64,000 nucleotides of DNA. Source: JADJOY01 sp046331705 [NCBI: bacterium] (GTDB taxonomy: Bacteria > JADJOY01). Within the stretch, counting starts at the first letter, position 1, and each line of letters begins with the position of its first letter. Below the pieces are notes generated by a model. It had not been told where the DNA came from. It saw only the letters and a program-made list of their open reading frames with translations, and ran no database searches. A program made the position numbers and the translations under genes. The stretch spans positions 108,241 to 172,240 of the forward strand of contig JAXLQJ010000012.1 of NCBI GenBank assembly GCA_046331705.1, read 5' to 3'. Below, one piece after another: positions 18,912 to 28,286 of the stretch.

Positions 18912-19640
18912 ATGGCGGGCTTGTTGTACGGGCTGGAAACGGTGTTCCGGCTGTGGATGCTGGTCGACTGCGCGCAGCGCGGCGGGGGCTATTACTGGTA
19001 TCTGATCCTGTGGGTTCCCTTCGGACCGCTCGCGTATTTCCTCGTGGTCAAGATCCACGACTACGACTTGCGTGGCTTGAAGCGGGCGCTTCGAATCGAT
19101 CGCCCGCCGAGCGTCGCCACGTTGCGATTCCGGCTCGGCGAGACCCACACTCCCGCCAACAAGCTGGCGCTCGGCCAAGCGTTGGTGAGCGCCAAGCAAG
19201 ACCTGCCGGAAGCCATCGAGCTCTTCCGCGAGGTGCTGCGCTGGGATGCCGACGAGCGCCGCGCGCAGTACGGGCTGAGCCTGGCGCTCGCGCAGCAGGG
19301 CGATCAGGCCGGCGCGCTCGACGTTCTCGCCAAGCTGGTGGCGCGCGAGCCCAAGTTCCAGGACTATCAGGCGTGGCTGGAGCTGGCGGAGCTTCGCTGG
19401 CAGACGGGTGATCGCACGGGAGCGGTCGCCGATCTCGAGGGGCTGGTCGCCCAGACGGCGCGCCTCGAGCACCGGTTGAAGCTCGCCACGCGTCTCGCCG
19501 AGCTCGATCGCAAGAGCGACGCGAGGCAGCTCTTGGAGCAGGCGCTCGAGACCTACAAGCATTCGCCGCGCTACATCCAGCGCCGCGACGCGCGCGCTCG
19601 CCGCGGCGCCCGAAAGCTGCTCGCGGCGCTCTCCGCCTGA
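18912..19640 (+). CDS. Membrane-anchored TPR-type protein
   Basis: A 242-residue protein. The N-terminal 50 residues hold a hydrophobic segment, YYWYLILWVPFGPLAYFLVV (about 27-46), like the PLDc_N membrane segment of several envelope proteins. From about 80 onward it forms helical pairs with TPR character, for example LGQALVSAKQDLPEAIELF, LALAQQGDQAGALDVLAKL and LRWQTGDRTGAVADLEGL. TPR domains bind other proteins, so this is probably an inner-membrane scaffold with a cytoplasmic repeat domain. The start at 18912 has GGCGAGGAGAA upstream. It lies just before the Gld-like ABC operon but with 185 bases between, so co-transcription is uncertain. Confidence 0.7.
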   Translation: MAGLLYGLETVFRLWMLVDCAQRGGGYYWYLILWVPFGPLAYFLVVKIHDYDLRGLKRALRIDRPPSVATLRFRLGETHTPANKLALGQALVSAKQDLPEAIELFREVLRWDADERRAQYGLSLALAQQGDQAGALDVLAKLVAREPKFQDYQAWLELAELRWQTGDRTGAVADLEGLVAQTARLEHRLKLATRLAELDRKSDARQLLEQALETYKHSPRYIQRRDARARRGARKLLAALSA

Positions 19641-19698
19641 GCACGGCGACGCCGAGGTGGCTGCGCCCGGACTGCTTCCCGGGCATTTTTCGGGAACG

Positions 19699-19722
19699 AA
19701 TCGAATCTTCGCTGGTTCGATT
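19699..19722. other. Inverted repeat upstream of the Gld-like ABC operon
   Basis: AATCGAA (19699-19705) and TTCGATT (19716-19722) flank ten bases. It sits in the 185-base gap before the ABC genes and could be an operator or a small hairpin. A possible -35 TTGACG is at 19752-19757, but the matching -10 is weak. Confidence 0.3.
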
Positions 19723-19825
19723 TCGTCCCAACGGGGCTCGCGCCGGTTGGCTTGACGCCTGCCGTGGCCGGTGATTGTTTCCCGCGGCCTCGGCTTTTTC
19801 GCCAGCCGCCAACGCGTTCTCGCAA

Positions 19826-20779
19826 ATGATCGAAGCGGATCGACTCAGCAAATTCTACGGCTCGCGCGCCGCCGTCTCCGACCTCTCGTTCCGGATCGAA
19901 TCCGGCACCGTGGTCGGGTTTTTGGGGCTCAACGGCGCGGGCAAGACCACCACGCTGCGCTTGCTCGCGGGCGACCTCGAGTCGTCGGTCGGCACGATCC
20001 GGATCGGTGGGGTGGACTTGAGCGCCAACCCGCGGCAGGTCAAGCAACGCATCGGCTTCCTGCCCGACCAGCCGCCGCTCTATCCGGAGATGACGGTGCG
20101 CGCGTACCTCCGTTACGCGGGCGCCATTCGCGGCATGAGCGCGCGCGACCTCGACTCGCGCGTCGGCGAGGTCGAGCGGCTGGTGAAGGTGGAGGACGTC
20201 GCGCGTGATCTCGTGTCGACGCTCAGCCACGGCTATCGCCAGCGCCTCGGCATCGGTCAAGCCATCGTCCACCGCCCCGAGCTGGTGATCCTGGACGAGC
20301 CCATCTCGGGCCTCGATCCGGTGCAGATCACCGAGATGCGCGAGCTCATCCGCGCGCTGGCGGGCAGCCACACCGTGTTGCTCTCGAGCCACATCCTCAC
20401 CGAGATCAGCCAGACCTGCGATCGGATCCTGGTGATGGGCAAGGGCCGGATCATCGCCGACGGCACCGAGGACGAGCTGCGCCGCAAGTTGATCCCGGGC
20501 GGCGTCGTGGACGTCACGGTGCGTGGTGACGCGGTCACGGTGCGCGGTCGCCTGGCGGGGCTGAGTGGCGTGCGCGGCGTCGAGATCCTCGGCGAGGGCA
20601 AGGGCTCCGAGGCGGGCACCGTGCGGCTGCGGGTGCAAGCGGAGAGCGACGTGCGCGAGGCGATCGCACGCAAGATCATCGAGGGTGGATTCGGGCTGCT
20701 CGCGCTCGGCGACTCCGAGCACGAGCTCGAGGACCTCTTCGTCGAGCTGACCCGAGGTCAGTCGCGGGCGTCCGCATGA
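19826..20779 (+). CDS. ABC transporter ATP-binding protein, GldA-like
   Basis: A 317-residue ATPase. Walker A is GLNGAGKT at 34-41, the signature is LSHGY at 133-137 (variant of LSGGQ), Walker B is ELVILDEP at 152-159, and the switch histidine follows in LLSSHIL. The C-terminal hundred residues are the extra regulatory part seen in multidrug and Gld-type ATPases. It overlaps the next permease gene by four bases, and the operon order ATPase, permease, GldG-like, DUF4340 matches the Gld-type transporter found in many gliding and non-gliding bacteria. The transported substrate of this family is not known, so no export role is claimed. ATG 19826 is chosen because the ABC domain starts there. Confidence 0.85.
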   Translation: MIEADRLSKFYGSRAAVSDLSFRIESGTVVGFLGLNGAGKTTTLRLLAGDLESSVGTIRIGGVDLSANPRQVKQRIGFLPDQPPLYPEMTVRAYLRYAGAIRGMSARDLDSRVGEVERLVKVEDVARDLVSTLSHGYRQRLGIGQAIVHRPELVILDEPISGLDPVQITEMRELIRALAGSHTVLLSSHILTEISQTCDRILVMGKGRIIADGTEDELRRKLIPGGVVDVTVRGDAVTVRGRLAGLSGVRGVEILGEGKGSEAGTVRLRVQAESDVREAIARKIIEGGFGLLALGDSEHELEDLFVELTRGQSRASA

Positions 20780-21504
20780 TCCGAAACGTGTTCCTGGTGC
20801 TGCGCCGCGAGCTGGTGGCGTTCTTCGCGAGCTGGACGGGCTACGCCATCGCCGCCGCGGTGCTGGTGGTCGACGGGTTGCTCTTCAATGGCCTGGCGTT
20901 GGGCAGCGGCAAGCAGCTCTCGGCCGAGGTCGTCCGGCAGTTCTTCTACTTCTCGTCCGGCACCACCATGATCACCGGCATCTTGCTGTCGATGCGGCTG
21001 GTCGCCGAGGAGCGCGGCTCCGGCACCATCGTGCTGCTGCGCACCTCGCCGCTCTCGAGCACCGAGATCGTCCTCGGGAAGTTCCTCTCGGCGCTGGCCT
21101 TCCTCGCGTTCATCACGCTCTCCACCCTCTACATGCCGCTGCTGGTGATGGTGCACGGCAAGATCTCGCCGGGGCACCTCGCGGCGGGCTACGGCGGGCT
21201 CTTGCTGCTCGGCGCGGCGAGCATCGCGATCGGCCTGTTCGCCTCGACGCTGGCGCGCGTGCAGGTCGTGTCGGCGATCGTCGGCGGCGCGATTCTCGTG
21301 GGCATCCTGGTGCTGTGGTTCGTGGCGCGCAAGGCCGAGCCGCCCGTCTCCTCGATCCTGGTGGCCCTGGCGCTCTACAGCACGCATTTCGAGCCGTTCA
21401 TGAAGGGCGTCGTTCACCTCAAGGACGTCGTCTACTACCTGTCGCTGACGTATTTCTTCCTGTTGCTGTCGGCGCGCTCGCTCGACGCGCAGCGCTGGGA
21501 CTGA
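20776..21504 (+). CDS. ABC transporter permease, GldF-like
   Basis: A 242-residue inner-membrane protein with about six transmembrane helices (near 15-40, 55-78, 100-125, 135-160, 170-190 and 215-235). It resembles the ABC-2 type permease GldF, with RRELVAFFASWTGYAI at the start and EERGSGTIVLLRTSPLSSTEIVLGK in the first cytoplasmic loop, a region that contacts the ATPase. Its ATG overlaps the ATPase stop. The GldG-like gene follows after three bases, so all four genes form one unit. Confidence 0.85.
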   Translation: MIRNVFLVLRRELVAFFASWTGYAIAAAVLVVDGLLFNGLALGSGKQLSAEVVRQFFYFSSGTTMITGILLSMRLVAEERGSGTIVLLRTSPLSSTEIVLGKFLSALAFLAFITLSTLYMPLLVMVHGKISPGHLAAGYGGLLLLGAASIAIGLFASTLARVQVVSAIVGGAILVGILVLWFVARKAEPPVSSILVALALYSTHFEPFMKGVVHLKDVVYYLSLTYFFLLLSARSLDAQRWD

Positions 21505-21507
21505 GCC

Positions 21508-23454
21508 ATGAGCGGCGAGGCGCGTTCGGCGCGGTGGAGCCGCGAAGGCACGGGGCTCACGTCGGCCTTCTTCCTGGGGTCGGCGGCGCTCTTGATCGGC
21601 GAGCGGTTGCTCGCCGGTTCGTCCGCTGCGCGCTTCGCCTTCACCACGGCGGCGTGCGTGCTCGTGCTGGCGAGCTTCCTGGCGCGGACCTGGCTCGCGC
21701 TCCGCGGTCCGCAAGGATCGCGCGCCGCCAACCGGATCCTGGCGAAGGCGCACCTCGCCGGCGTGCTCGCGTTCGCGGTCTACCTCGCGTCCACCGACGA
21801 GGGGCTTCGGTTCTTCGGGATCCAGTGGCCGCTTTCCGAAGGCATGAAGCGGCTGCAGACCGTGCTGCGCTGCGCGTGGCCGATCCTGTGGCTCGCGGCG
21901 GCTTGTTCGCTAGCGCTCGGCAAGCGGGCGGCGCGGCCGCTCGGCATCGCCGGCACCGTCGAGGAGCGGCGCGTCTACGAGTCCGCGGCGAGCGGGCTCA
22001 GTATCGCGTTCGCCGCCGCGTTCCTGTTCACGGTCAACTACCTCGTCATCCAGCACGACGCGAGCGCCGACCTCAGCTACTTCCGAACCGCGCGGCCGGG
22101 CGAGGGCACCCGGGACCTGGTGACGCGGCTCGCGGACCCCGTCGAAGTGCTGCTCTTCTTCCCCGAGGCGAACGAGGTCGCCGACGAGCTCATGAGTTAC
22201 TTCCACGAGCTCGAGGGCGTGAATCCGTTGCTGAGCGTGCGACGCGCCGATCGGTTGCTCGATCCGGACCTGGCGCGGAAGAACAAGGTTCGCAACGACG
22301 GCGTCGTGCTCATCCAGAAGGCCAGCGCCGCCACCCCGGCCGCCGGCGAGGCAACGCCGCCGCCATCGCCCGCCACCCCCGCCGGTGAGCAGTGGTCGGT
22401 GGGGACCGAGATCGATTCCGCGCGCTACAAGCTGCGCAAGCTCGACGAAGAGTTCCGGCAGCGCCTCGTGAAGGTGACGCAGAAGCAGCGCATCGCGTAC
22501 GTCACCGTGGGCCACGGCGAGATGACCAGCCCCGCCAGCGGCGAGACCGGCGCCGTCGCCAAGGCCGCACGACTGCGGCCGTTCCTGCGCCAGCTCGGCT
22601 TCGACGCCAAGGATCTGGGCTTCCAGGACGGACTCGCCTCCGACGTGCCGGCGGACGCCTCGCTGGTGATGGTGGTGGGCCCGGAAACGCCCTTCCTGCC
22701 TGCCGAGGTCGACAGCCTCACGCGCTACCTCGACAAGGGCGGGAAGCTCTTCCTCACGCTCGACGGCAACCGCACCGGCGGGCTCGAGCCGCTCTTGGCG
22801 TCGCTCGGTCTCGAGTTCCACGCTGGCCCGCTGGCCAACGATCGCTACCACTACCGCGCCCGCTACAACGACTCGGACCGGGTGTTCATCGGCACCGGCA
22901 GCTATTCGTCGCATCCCTCGGTCACGAACCTGAGCCGCGAGGCGCGTCGCGCCACCTTCGCAGCCATGGCGAGCGGCTACCTGACCAAGGCCGCGGACGC
23001 CCACGGCAACACCCTCGATTTCACGGTGCGCACGCTCACCGGCACCTGGGCCGACGCCAACGGCGACTTCCAGTTCAACGAGGGTGTCGAGACCAAGGAC
23101 ATCTTCAATCTCGCGGCCACCGCGGAGCGCGAGATCAAGCCGGCCCCCGGGTCTGCGGCGGCGCCGGGCGAGCCCGCCAAGCGCATGCGCGCGATCGTCC
23201 TCGCCGACTCGGATGCCGTGGGTGACGATCTGCTGCCGAACGGCGCCAACTTGGTGTTCGTGGGCGACGGGCTCGAGTGGCTCACCACCGACAAGCCCGC
23301 CTCCACCAAGGTCGAGAGCGAGGAAGACGTTCCGGTCGAGCACACCCGCGACCAGGACACGTGGTGGTTCTGGGGCGTCGTGGTGGGCGCGCCGCTGGCG
23401 ATGCTCGCACTCGGCTGGGTCGTGCTCCGAATCCGTCGAGGGAATCGGTCATGA
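21508..23454 (+). CDS. GldG-like ABC auxiliary membrane protein
   Basis: A 648-residue protein with four or five N-terminal transmembrane helices (within about 10-180), a large periplasmic domain, and a last helix near 615-640 followed by a short basic tail. The periplasmic part contains the ABC-auxiliary (GldG/PF09822-like) fold: ADPVEVLLFFPEANEVADEL near 206, then DKGGKLFLTLDG and VLADSDAVGDDLLPNG, typical of this family. A linker rich in Ala and Pro (about 272-292) separates two parts. It probably works with the permease as an envelope complex. Its stop overlaps the start of the DUF4340 gene. Confidence 0.8.
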   Translation: MSGEARSARWSREGTGLTSAFFLGSAALLIGERLLAGSSAARFAFTTAACVLVLASFLARTWLALRGPQGSRAANRILAKAHLAGVLAFAVYLASTDEGLRFFGIQWPLSEGMKRLQTVLRCAWPILWLAAACSLALGKRAARPLGIAGTVEERRVYESAASGLSIAFAAAFLFTVNYLVIQHDASADLSYFRTARPGEGTRDLVTRLADPVEVLLFFPEANEVADELMSYFHELEGVNPLLSVRRADRLLDPDLARKNKVRNDGVVLIQKASAATPAAGEATPPPSPATPAGEQWSVGTEIDSARYKLRKLDEEFRQRLVKVTQKQRIAYVTVGHGEMTSPASGETGAVAKAARLRPFLRQLGFDAKDLGFQDGLASDVPADASLVMVVGPETPFLPAEVDSLTRYLDKGGKLFLTLDGNRTGGLEPLLASLGLEFHAGPLANDRYHYRARYNDSDRVFIGTGSYSSHPSVTNLSREARRATFAAMASGYLTKAADAHGNTLDFTVRTLTGTWADANGDFQFNEGVETKDIFNLAATAEREIKPAPGSAAAPGEPAKRMRAIVLADSDAVGDDLLPNGANLVFVGDGLEWLTTDKPASTKVESEEDVPVEHTRDQDTWWFWGVVVGAPLAMLALGWVVLRIRRGNRS

Positions 23455-24656
23455 AGCGACCCGGCATGAGGGGCGCCCTCGTTCATGGCGCGCTCTTGGG
23501 CGTGGCGCTGATCGTCGCGTACGTCGACTGGACGCGTCCCAAGGCCGCGAGCCGCAAGCCGACCGACGTGACCGTCTGGGAGGGCCAGGCCGGCGACATC
23601 ACGGCCGTGCACCTCGAATCGACGCTCGCCAAGGTCGATCTGACGATCAAGAAGGACGCCGGCACCGCGAAGCCGTATCCCTGGTTCCGCCTCGAGCGGA
23701 CGATCACGTTGCCGGCGCCGGCGCCAGAGAAGAAGGACGAGAAGGCCGCGCCGCCCACGAATCCGGATGCCGATCACGCCGCCGGCGAGAAGGGCGAGAA
23801 GGACGCTGCCGCCGACGCGGCCAAGGCAACGCCGCCTGCACCGCAGACCAAGGTCACGGTCAAGGAGTTCCTCGGCGCGGAGCGCACCAAGGAGCGGCTG
23901 GAGAAGATCGCGACGCTGGTCGCGGAGCGTGATCTCGGCAAGCCGGAGAGCGCCACCCTCGAGAAGCTGGGGCTCGCCAAGCCGCGCGGCTCGCTCACCA
24001 TCCAGACCGCGAAGGGCGAGCGCAAGCTCGAGCTCGGCGACACCGCCGTGGGCGATCGTCTGCGCTACGTGCGCGATCCCGCGAGCGGCCGAGTCTACGC
24101 CGTCGACACCAACCTGGTGAGCGACCTGGAGCAAGCGGACACCCGCTTGCTCAACAGCGATCTGCAGCCCTTCAACGCCGACGCCATCGAGAAGGCGGTG
24201 GTCTCGGTGGGCGGCGCTTCGCGCACGTACGCGCAGCGGGATCGCGACAAGGCGGGCAAGAGCTACTGGGTCGTCGTCGGCGGCGAAAGTGCGTCGTCGG
24301 GTGCTTCCTCCGAGAGCGCCGAGGAGAAGGACGAGCGCGCCACCACCTGGTTCGGCAAGCTCGCGCGTCTCAAGGCCGAGCGCTACCTCGCCAGCGACGA
24401 GAACCCGCTCGACACGCCTGCAGTGGGCGCGGCACAGGCCGCCCCCGTCGGCCCCACCGAGACCAAGCCCGTGCTTCGCATCGAGTACGACGTGGCGGGC
24501 TATCCGCCCGCGACACTCGAGCTCGAGAAGGTCACGGCCGGGCCCGACAAGGTCGCGTTCGTGGCGCGCACCAGCTACACGCGTTCGCGGGTGCTGGTGA
24601 ATCGCTTCACCGCCGAAGAGATCGAGAAGGACCTGAACGACCTCTTCGGCGTGTGA
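23451..24656 (+). CDS. DUF4340 domain protein of the Gld-like ABC operon
   Basis: A 401-residue protein with one N-terminal membrane segment (about 8-27) and a periplasmic region of two DUF4340-like halves. A charged Lys, Glu and Ala-rich insertion separates them at about 89-130. The family is often encoded just after gldG-like genes and is thought to be part of the same transporter complex, though its role is unknown. KLELGDTAVGDRLRYVR and RVYAVDTNLVSDLEQ are typical DUF4340 stretches. The ATG overlaps the GldG-like stop by four bases. It is the last gene of the operon. Confidence 0.75.
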   Translation: MKRPGMRGALVHGALLGVALIVAYVDWTRPKAASRKPTDVTVWEGQAGDITAVHLESTLAKVDLTIKKDAGTAKPYPWFRLERTITLPAPAPEKKDEKAAPPTNPDADHAAGEKGEKDAAADAAKATPPAPQTKVTVKEFLGAERTKERLEKIATLVAERDLGKPESATLEKLGLAKPRGSLTIQTAKGERKLELGDTAVGDRLRYVRDPASGRVYAVDTNLVSDLEQADTRLLNSDLQPFNADAIEKAVVSVGGASRTYAQRDRDKAGKSYWVVVGGESASSGASSESAEEKDERATTWFGKLARLKAERYLASDENPLDTPAVGAAQAAPVGPTETKPVLRIEYDVAGYPPATLELEKVTAGPDKVAFVARTSYTRSRVLVNRFTAEEIEKDLNDLFGV

Positions 24657-24708
24657 GCGGTTCGCGCTTGCCCCGAGGCCGGTCGCGCGCCGAAGCTCCG
24701 CCTCGTCG

Positions 24709-26592
24709 ATGAGCGAGAGGCAGGGAAACGCGCGCGCGCCCGCCGAACGTGCGCTGATGGCGGAGGTCGAGCGGACGCTGGCCGAGCGCCGAGAGCGGCT
24801 CGCGGCGCTCGAGCGCCAGGATGCGCGCTTCGCGAACGTGCGGCTGGCGATCGTGACGGCCGCGCTCGCGGCGGGGATCGCGGGGCTCGCGCTGCGCCCG
24901 GCGTGGATGGCGCTGCTTCCCGTGGCGGTGGTTGCGTTCGTCGTGACGGCGTTTCGTCATGCCGATCTGTTGCGCGCGCTGGAGCGCGCGCGTCGCGCCG
25001 TGACGTTCCACGAGCGGCGGCGCGCGCTCGTCGTCGGTGAATGGGCGGGTACGGGTGCATCGGGCGACCGGTTCCGCGCGGAGCGCCACGACTACGCCGC
25101 GGATCTCGATCTCTTCGGCAGCGGCTCGCTCTTCGAGCTGGTGTGCGCGGCGCGCACCTGGCTTGGCGAGGAGACGTGTGCGCGCTGGCTGCTTGCGCCC
25201 GCCCAGCCTGCGACGATTCACGAGCGCCAGGCGGCCGCCCGTGAGCTGGTGACCCGCCTCGAGGTCCGCGAAGCCCTGTGGGTCGCCGCCTCGCCCGAGG
25301 TTCGCGATCTCGATCCCGCGGCGCTCGTGCGCTGGGCGGCGGCGCCGCCGCGAATCGCGAACCCGAGGCGGTTGCGCGCGGCGGCGCTCGCCATCTCCGC
25401 GTGCACGATCCTGGCGCTGGCGCTGCGCTTCTCCGGACATCCATGGGGACCCTTCCTGTTGGCCCCGGCGGCGCTCATCCACGTGGCCTTCTTGCTACGA
25501 ACCCAGCGCGCGGCGCAGCAGATCACCGAGGCGATCGATCGCGTGGAGCCCGCGTTGGCGGCGGCGCACGAATCGCTTTCCGTCATCGAGCGCGACGACT
25601 TCACGTCGGACGGGCTGCGCGCTGCGAGGCGGAGGCTCGAGCCGCGGGCCACAGCGGCGCACGGCGCGTCGGAAAGCGTTCGGCGCCTGCACCGGATCGC
25701 CGACTGGATCGACAACCTCCACGATTTCTATCTCGCGGCGTTCGTGGCGCCGGTGGTCTTCTGGCGACTGCACTCAGCGCTCGCGCTCGAGGAATGGCGC
25801 GCGGCGAACGGCGGATGCCTGGGCGACTGGCTGGCCACGCTCGGCGAGGTCGAGACGTTGGCCGGGTTCGCGGCCGTGGCGGAGTCGCACCCGAGCTGGG
25901 CGTGGCCCGAGGTGCACGCGCGGGACGCCGACTCGCGCGTGCCGCCGCGGATCGAGGCGCGCGATCTCGGCCACCCGTTGCTCGCGCCCGCGCGGCGCGT
26001 CGCCAACGATCTCGAGCTCGGTCCGCCGCCGAGCCGGCAGCTCTGGATGGTGAGCGGCTCCAACATGTCGGGGAAGAGCACCTGGCTGCGCTCGATCGGC
26101 AGCGCCACCGTGATGGCGCTCGCGGGGGCGCCGGTGTGCGCGCGCTCGATGCGTCTCGAGCGGGTGAAGGTCGTCACCTCGCTCCGGGTGGTCGACTCGC
26201 TGAGCGAGGGCGCGTCGCATTTCCTGGCCGAGGTGAAGCGGCTCAAGCGCGCCCTCGATCTCGCCGAGCAGGACGCGGCGACGCTCTTCCTCTTCGACGA
26301 GATCTTGCACGGCACCAACTCGCGCGAGCGCACCGTCGGTGCCCGCGCGCTGGTGGACCGGCTGGTCGGGTGCGGCGCCGTCGGGCTGGTGACCACCCAC
26401 GACCTGGCGCTCGTGACCCTCGCCGACGAGCTCGGCGAGCGCGCCGCCAACGTCCACTTCGCCGATCAGGTCGAGGACGGCCGGATGCTCTTCGACTATC
26501 GACTGCGCGCCGGCGTGCTGACGTCCACCAACGCGCTCGCGGTCATGCGATCCGTGGGGATCGCGCTCGACTTCCAGGAGACGCCCACATGA
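24709..26592 (+). CDS. Membrane-associated MutS-like ATPase
   Basis: A 627-residue protein with a MutS-type ATPase at the C-terminus but no mismatch-recognition domain. Walker A is GSNMSGKST at 450-458, Walker B is LFLFDEILHGTNS near 525-537, and VTTHDLAL follows. Hydrophobic pairs at about 45-82 and 225-262 suggest it sits in the membrane with the ATPase in the cytoplasm. The middle, VRRLHRIADWIDNL, looks like the helical lever of MutS. Proteins of this kind are common but have no known function and should not be called DNA mismatch repair proteins. The last bases overlap the thioesterase gene (ATGA). Confidence 0.8.
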   Translation: MSERQGNARAPAERALMAEVERTLAERRERLAALERQDARFANVRLAIVTAALAAGIAGLALRPAWMALLPVAVVAFVVTAFRHADLLRALERARRAVTFHERRRALVVGEWAGTGASGDRFRAERHDYAADLDLFGSGSLFELVCAARTWLGEETCARWLLAPAQPATIHERQAAARELVTRLEVREALWVAASPEVRDLDPAALVRWAAAPPRIANPRRLRAAALAISACTILALALRFSGHPWGPFLLAPAALIHVAFLLRTQRAAQQITEAIDRVEPALAAAHESLSVIERDDFTSDGLRAARRRLEPRATAAHGASESVRRLHRIADWIDNLHDFYLAAFVAPVVFWRLHSALALEEWRAANGGCLGDWLATLGEVETLAGFAAVAESHPSWAWPEVHARDADSRVPPRIEARDLGHPLLAPARRVANDLELGPPPSRQLWMVSGSNMSGKSTWLRSIGSATVMALAGAPVCARSMRLERVKVVTSLRVVDSLSEGASHFLAEVKRLKRALDLAEQDAATLFLFDEILHGTNSRERTVGARALVDRLVGCGAVGLVTTHDLALVTLADELGERAANVHFADQVEDGRMLFDYRLRAGVLTSTNALAVMRSVGIALDFQETPT

Positions 26593-27026
26593 AGCCCGAG
26601 GACTTCGCCGCCATCGATCCCGCCCTCGAAGCCGAGATCAAGGACCGGATCCACCAGTACGCGCCGTACCCGCGGCTGTTGGGGCTGCGGATGGAAGAGG
26701 TGCGTAGGGACTACGCGCGCATGCGCTTGCCCTACCGTCCGGATCTCAACCAGCCCGCGGGGATGGTCCACGGCGGCGCCATCGCCTCGCTCATCGACAC
26801 CGTGGTGGTGGGGACGATCTTCTCGAACGTCACCCAGATCCCGCGAAAGCTCCTCACCATCGACATGCACGTCCACTACCTGGATGCGGCGGTCGAGGAG
26901 GACGTGATCGCGGAAGGGCTGATGCGGCGACGCGGTCGCAGCATCGTGTTCCTTCAGGCCGAGGTGCGCACGGCGAGCGGCAAGGACGTCGCCCACGGCG
27001 AGCTGAGCTACAAGCTGGCCTTCTGA
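26589..27026 (+). CDS. PaaI/YdiI-type hotdog thioesterase
   Basis: A 145-residue hotdog-fold protein. The family pattern is clear: LLGLRMEEVRRDYARMRLPY, then LNQPAGMVHGGAIASLIDTVV, where the His-Gly-Gly and Asp lie at the active site, and a final strand with VFLQAEVRTASGKDVAHGELSYKL. Such enzymes hydrolyse acyl- or aryl-CoA thioesters; the acyl group is not known. It overlaps the MutS-like gene by four bases and its 3' end overlaps the convergent epimerase gene by 19 bases. Confidence 0.85.
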   Translation: MKPEDFAAIDPALEAEIKDRIHQYAPYPRLLGLRMEEVRRDYARMRLPYRPDLNQPAGMVHGGAIASLIDTVVVGTIFSNVTQIPRKLLTIDMHVHYLDAAVEEDVIAEGLMRRRGRSIVFLQAEVRTASGKDVAHGELSYKLAF

Positions 27027-28159
27027 CGACGGCGCCACCAGGCGAGCATCCCCTCGAGGATGTGGCGTGACGAGCGCCCGTCGCCGAAGGGGTTGGGCAC
27101 CCGGGCCATCGCGTCGTAGGCCGCGGGATCGCTGAGAAGCTCGAGCGCCGCCGGGACGATGCGCGCGGGATCGGTTCCCACCAGTCGCGCGGCACCGACC
27201 TCCACGCATTCGGGGCGCTCGGTCTCGTCGCGCAAGATCAGCACCGGCTTGTCGAGCGACGGCGCCTCCTCCTGAATGCCGCCCGAGTCGCTGATGATGA
27301 GCGTCGCGCGCTTCATGGCGGCGACGAACGGCCGGTATTCGAGCGGCTCGACGAGGCGCACCCGATCGAGCTGGCCGAGCATCGGCATGACCACCGAGCG
27401 CACGTTGTTGTTGAGGTGGACGGGGTAGAGGATCGTGACGTCGTCGCGGCGCTTCACGATCTCGGCGAGCGCCAAGCAGATCCGCTGGAATGGCTCGCCG
27501 AAGCTCTCGCGGCGGTGCGCCGTGACGAGGATCAGTCGCTGCGCGGGATCGAGGTCGGGAAGCGGGAAGAGTGCATCGATGCCGGGGGCGTGAGCGGTGT
27601 GGAGGATCGCGTCCACGGCGGTGTTGCCCGTGACCACGATCCGGTCCTCGGCGACGCCCTCGCGCAGCAGGTTGCGCTTCGAACCCTCGGTGGGCGGGAA
27701 GTGAATGGCCGTGAGCTGACCCACCACCACGCGATTCATCTCTTCCGGGAACGGGCGGTCCATGTCCCACGTGCGCAAGCCCGCTTCCACGTGGGCGACG
27801 GGAACGCGGGCGTAGAACGCGGCGAGCGCCGTGCCGAGACAGGTGGTGGTGTCTCCCTGGATCATCACCGCGTCGAGCGGCAGCGCGGCGAGCAACGCCG
27901 TCATCCGCTCCAGCACGCGCGTCGTGACCTGGGTGAGCGTCTGGTTGGGCAGCATCACGTCGAGGTCGTGATCCGGTGCCACGCCGAAGCCAGACAGAAT
28001 CGGGTCCAGCATCTGACGATGCTGCGCCGTCGAGATGACGATCGGCTCGATCGTCGCGGCGAAATGCTCGCGCGCTTCCAGGATCACCGGCGCGAGCTTG
28101 ATGGCCTCGGGACGGGTGCCGATCACGACACCCAGACGAAGTCGACGCGTCTCGTTCAT
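27008..28159 (-). CDS. wecB: UDP-N-acetylglucosamine 2-epimerase (non-hydrolysing)
   Basis: A 383-residue cytoplasmic enzyme that interconverts UDP-GlcNAc and UDP-ManNAc, used for envelope polysaccharide. The N-terminal half starts with GVVIGTRPEAIKLAPVI and carries IQGDTTTCLGTALAAFY and VAHVEAGLRTWDMDRPFPEEMNR. The C-terminal half contains LVTAHRRESFGEPF, PVHLNNNV and ISDSGGIQEEAPSLDKPVLILRDETERPECVEVG, all diagnostic. The ATG at 28159 is chosen because homology begins there; ATG 28174 is possible. No further ManNAc pathway genes are next to it. Confidence 0.92.
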   Translation of the reverse strand: MNETRRLRLGVVIGTRPEAIKLAPVILEAREHFAATIEPIVISTAQHRQMLDPILSGFGVAPDHDLDVMLPNQTLTQVTTRVLERMTALLAALPLDAVMIQGDTTTCLGTALAAFYARVPVAHVEAGLRTWDMDRPFPEEMNRVVVGQLTAIHFPPTEGSKRNLLREGVAEDRIVVTGNTAVDAILHTAHAPGIDALFPLPDLDPAQRLILVTAHRRESFGEPFQRICLALAEIVKRRDDVTILYPVHLNNNVRSVVMPMLGQLDRVRLVEPLEYRPFVAAMKRATLIISDSGGIQEEAPSLDKPVLILRDETERPECVEVGAARLVGTDPARIVPAALELLSDPAAYDAMARVPNPFGDGRSSRHILEGMLAWWRRRQKASL

Positions 28160-28286
28160 GGGGTGCGCGAGCATATGCGTCCGATCGCGATTGCGGGTAG
28201 GTGGTGAGCGAAGTCGAGTCCTATGATCGCGATCGATCGTCTCGCGCGGGTTCGCCGTAGCGTGACCGATCCGAGAAGCCGGAGCC

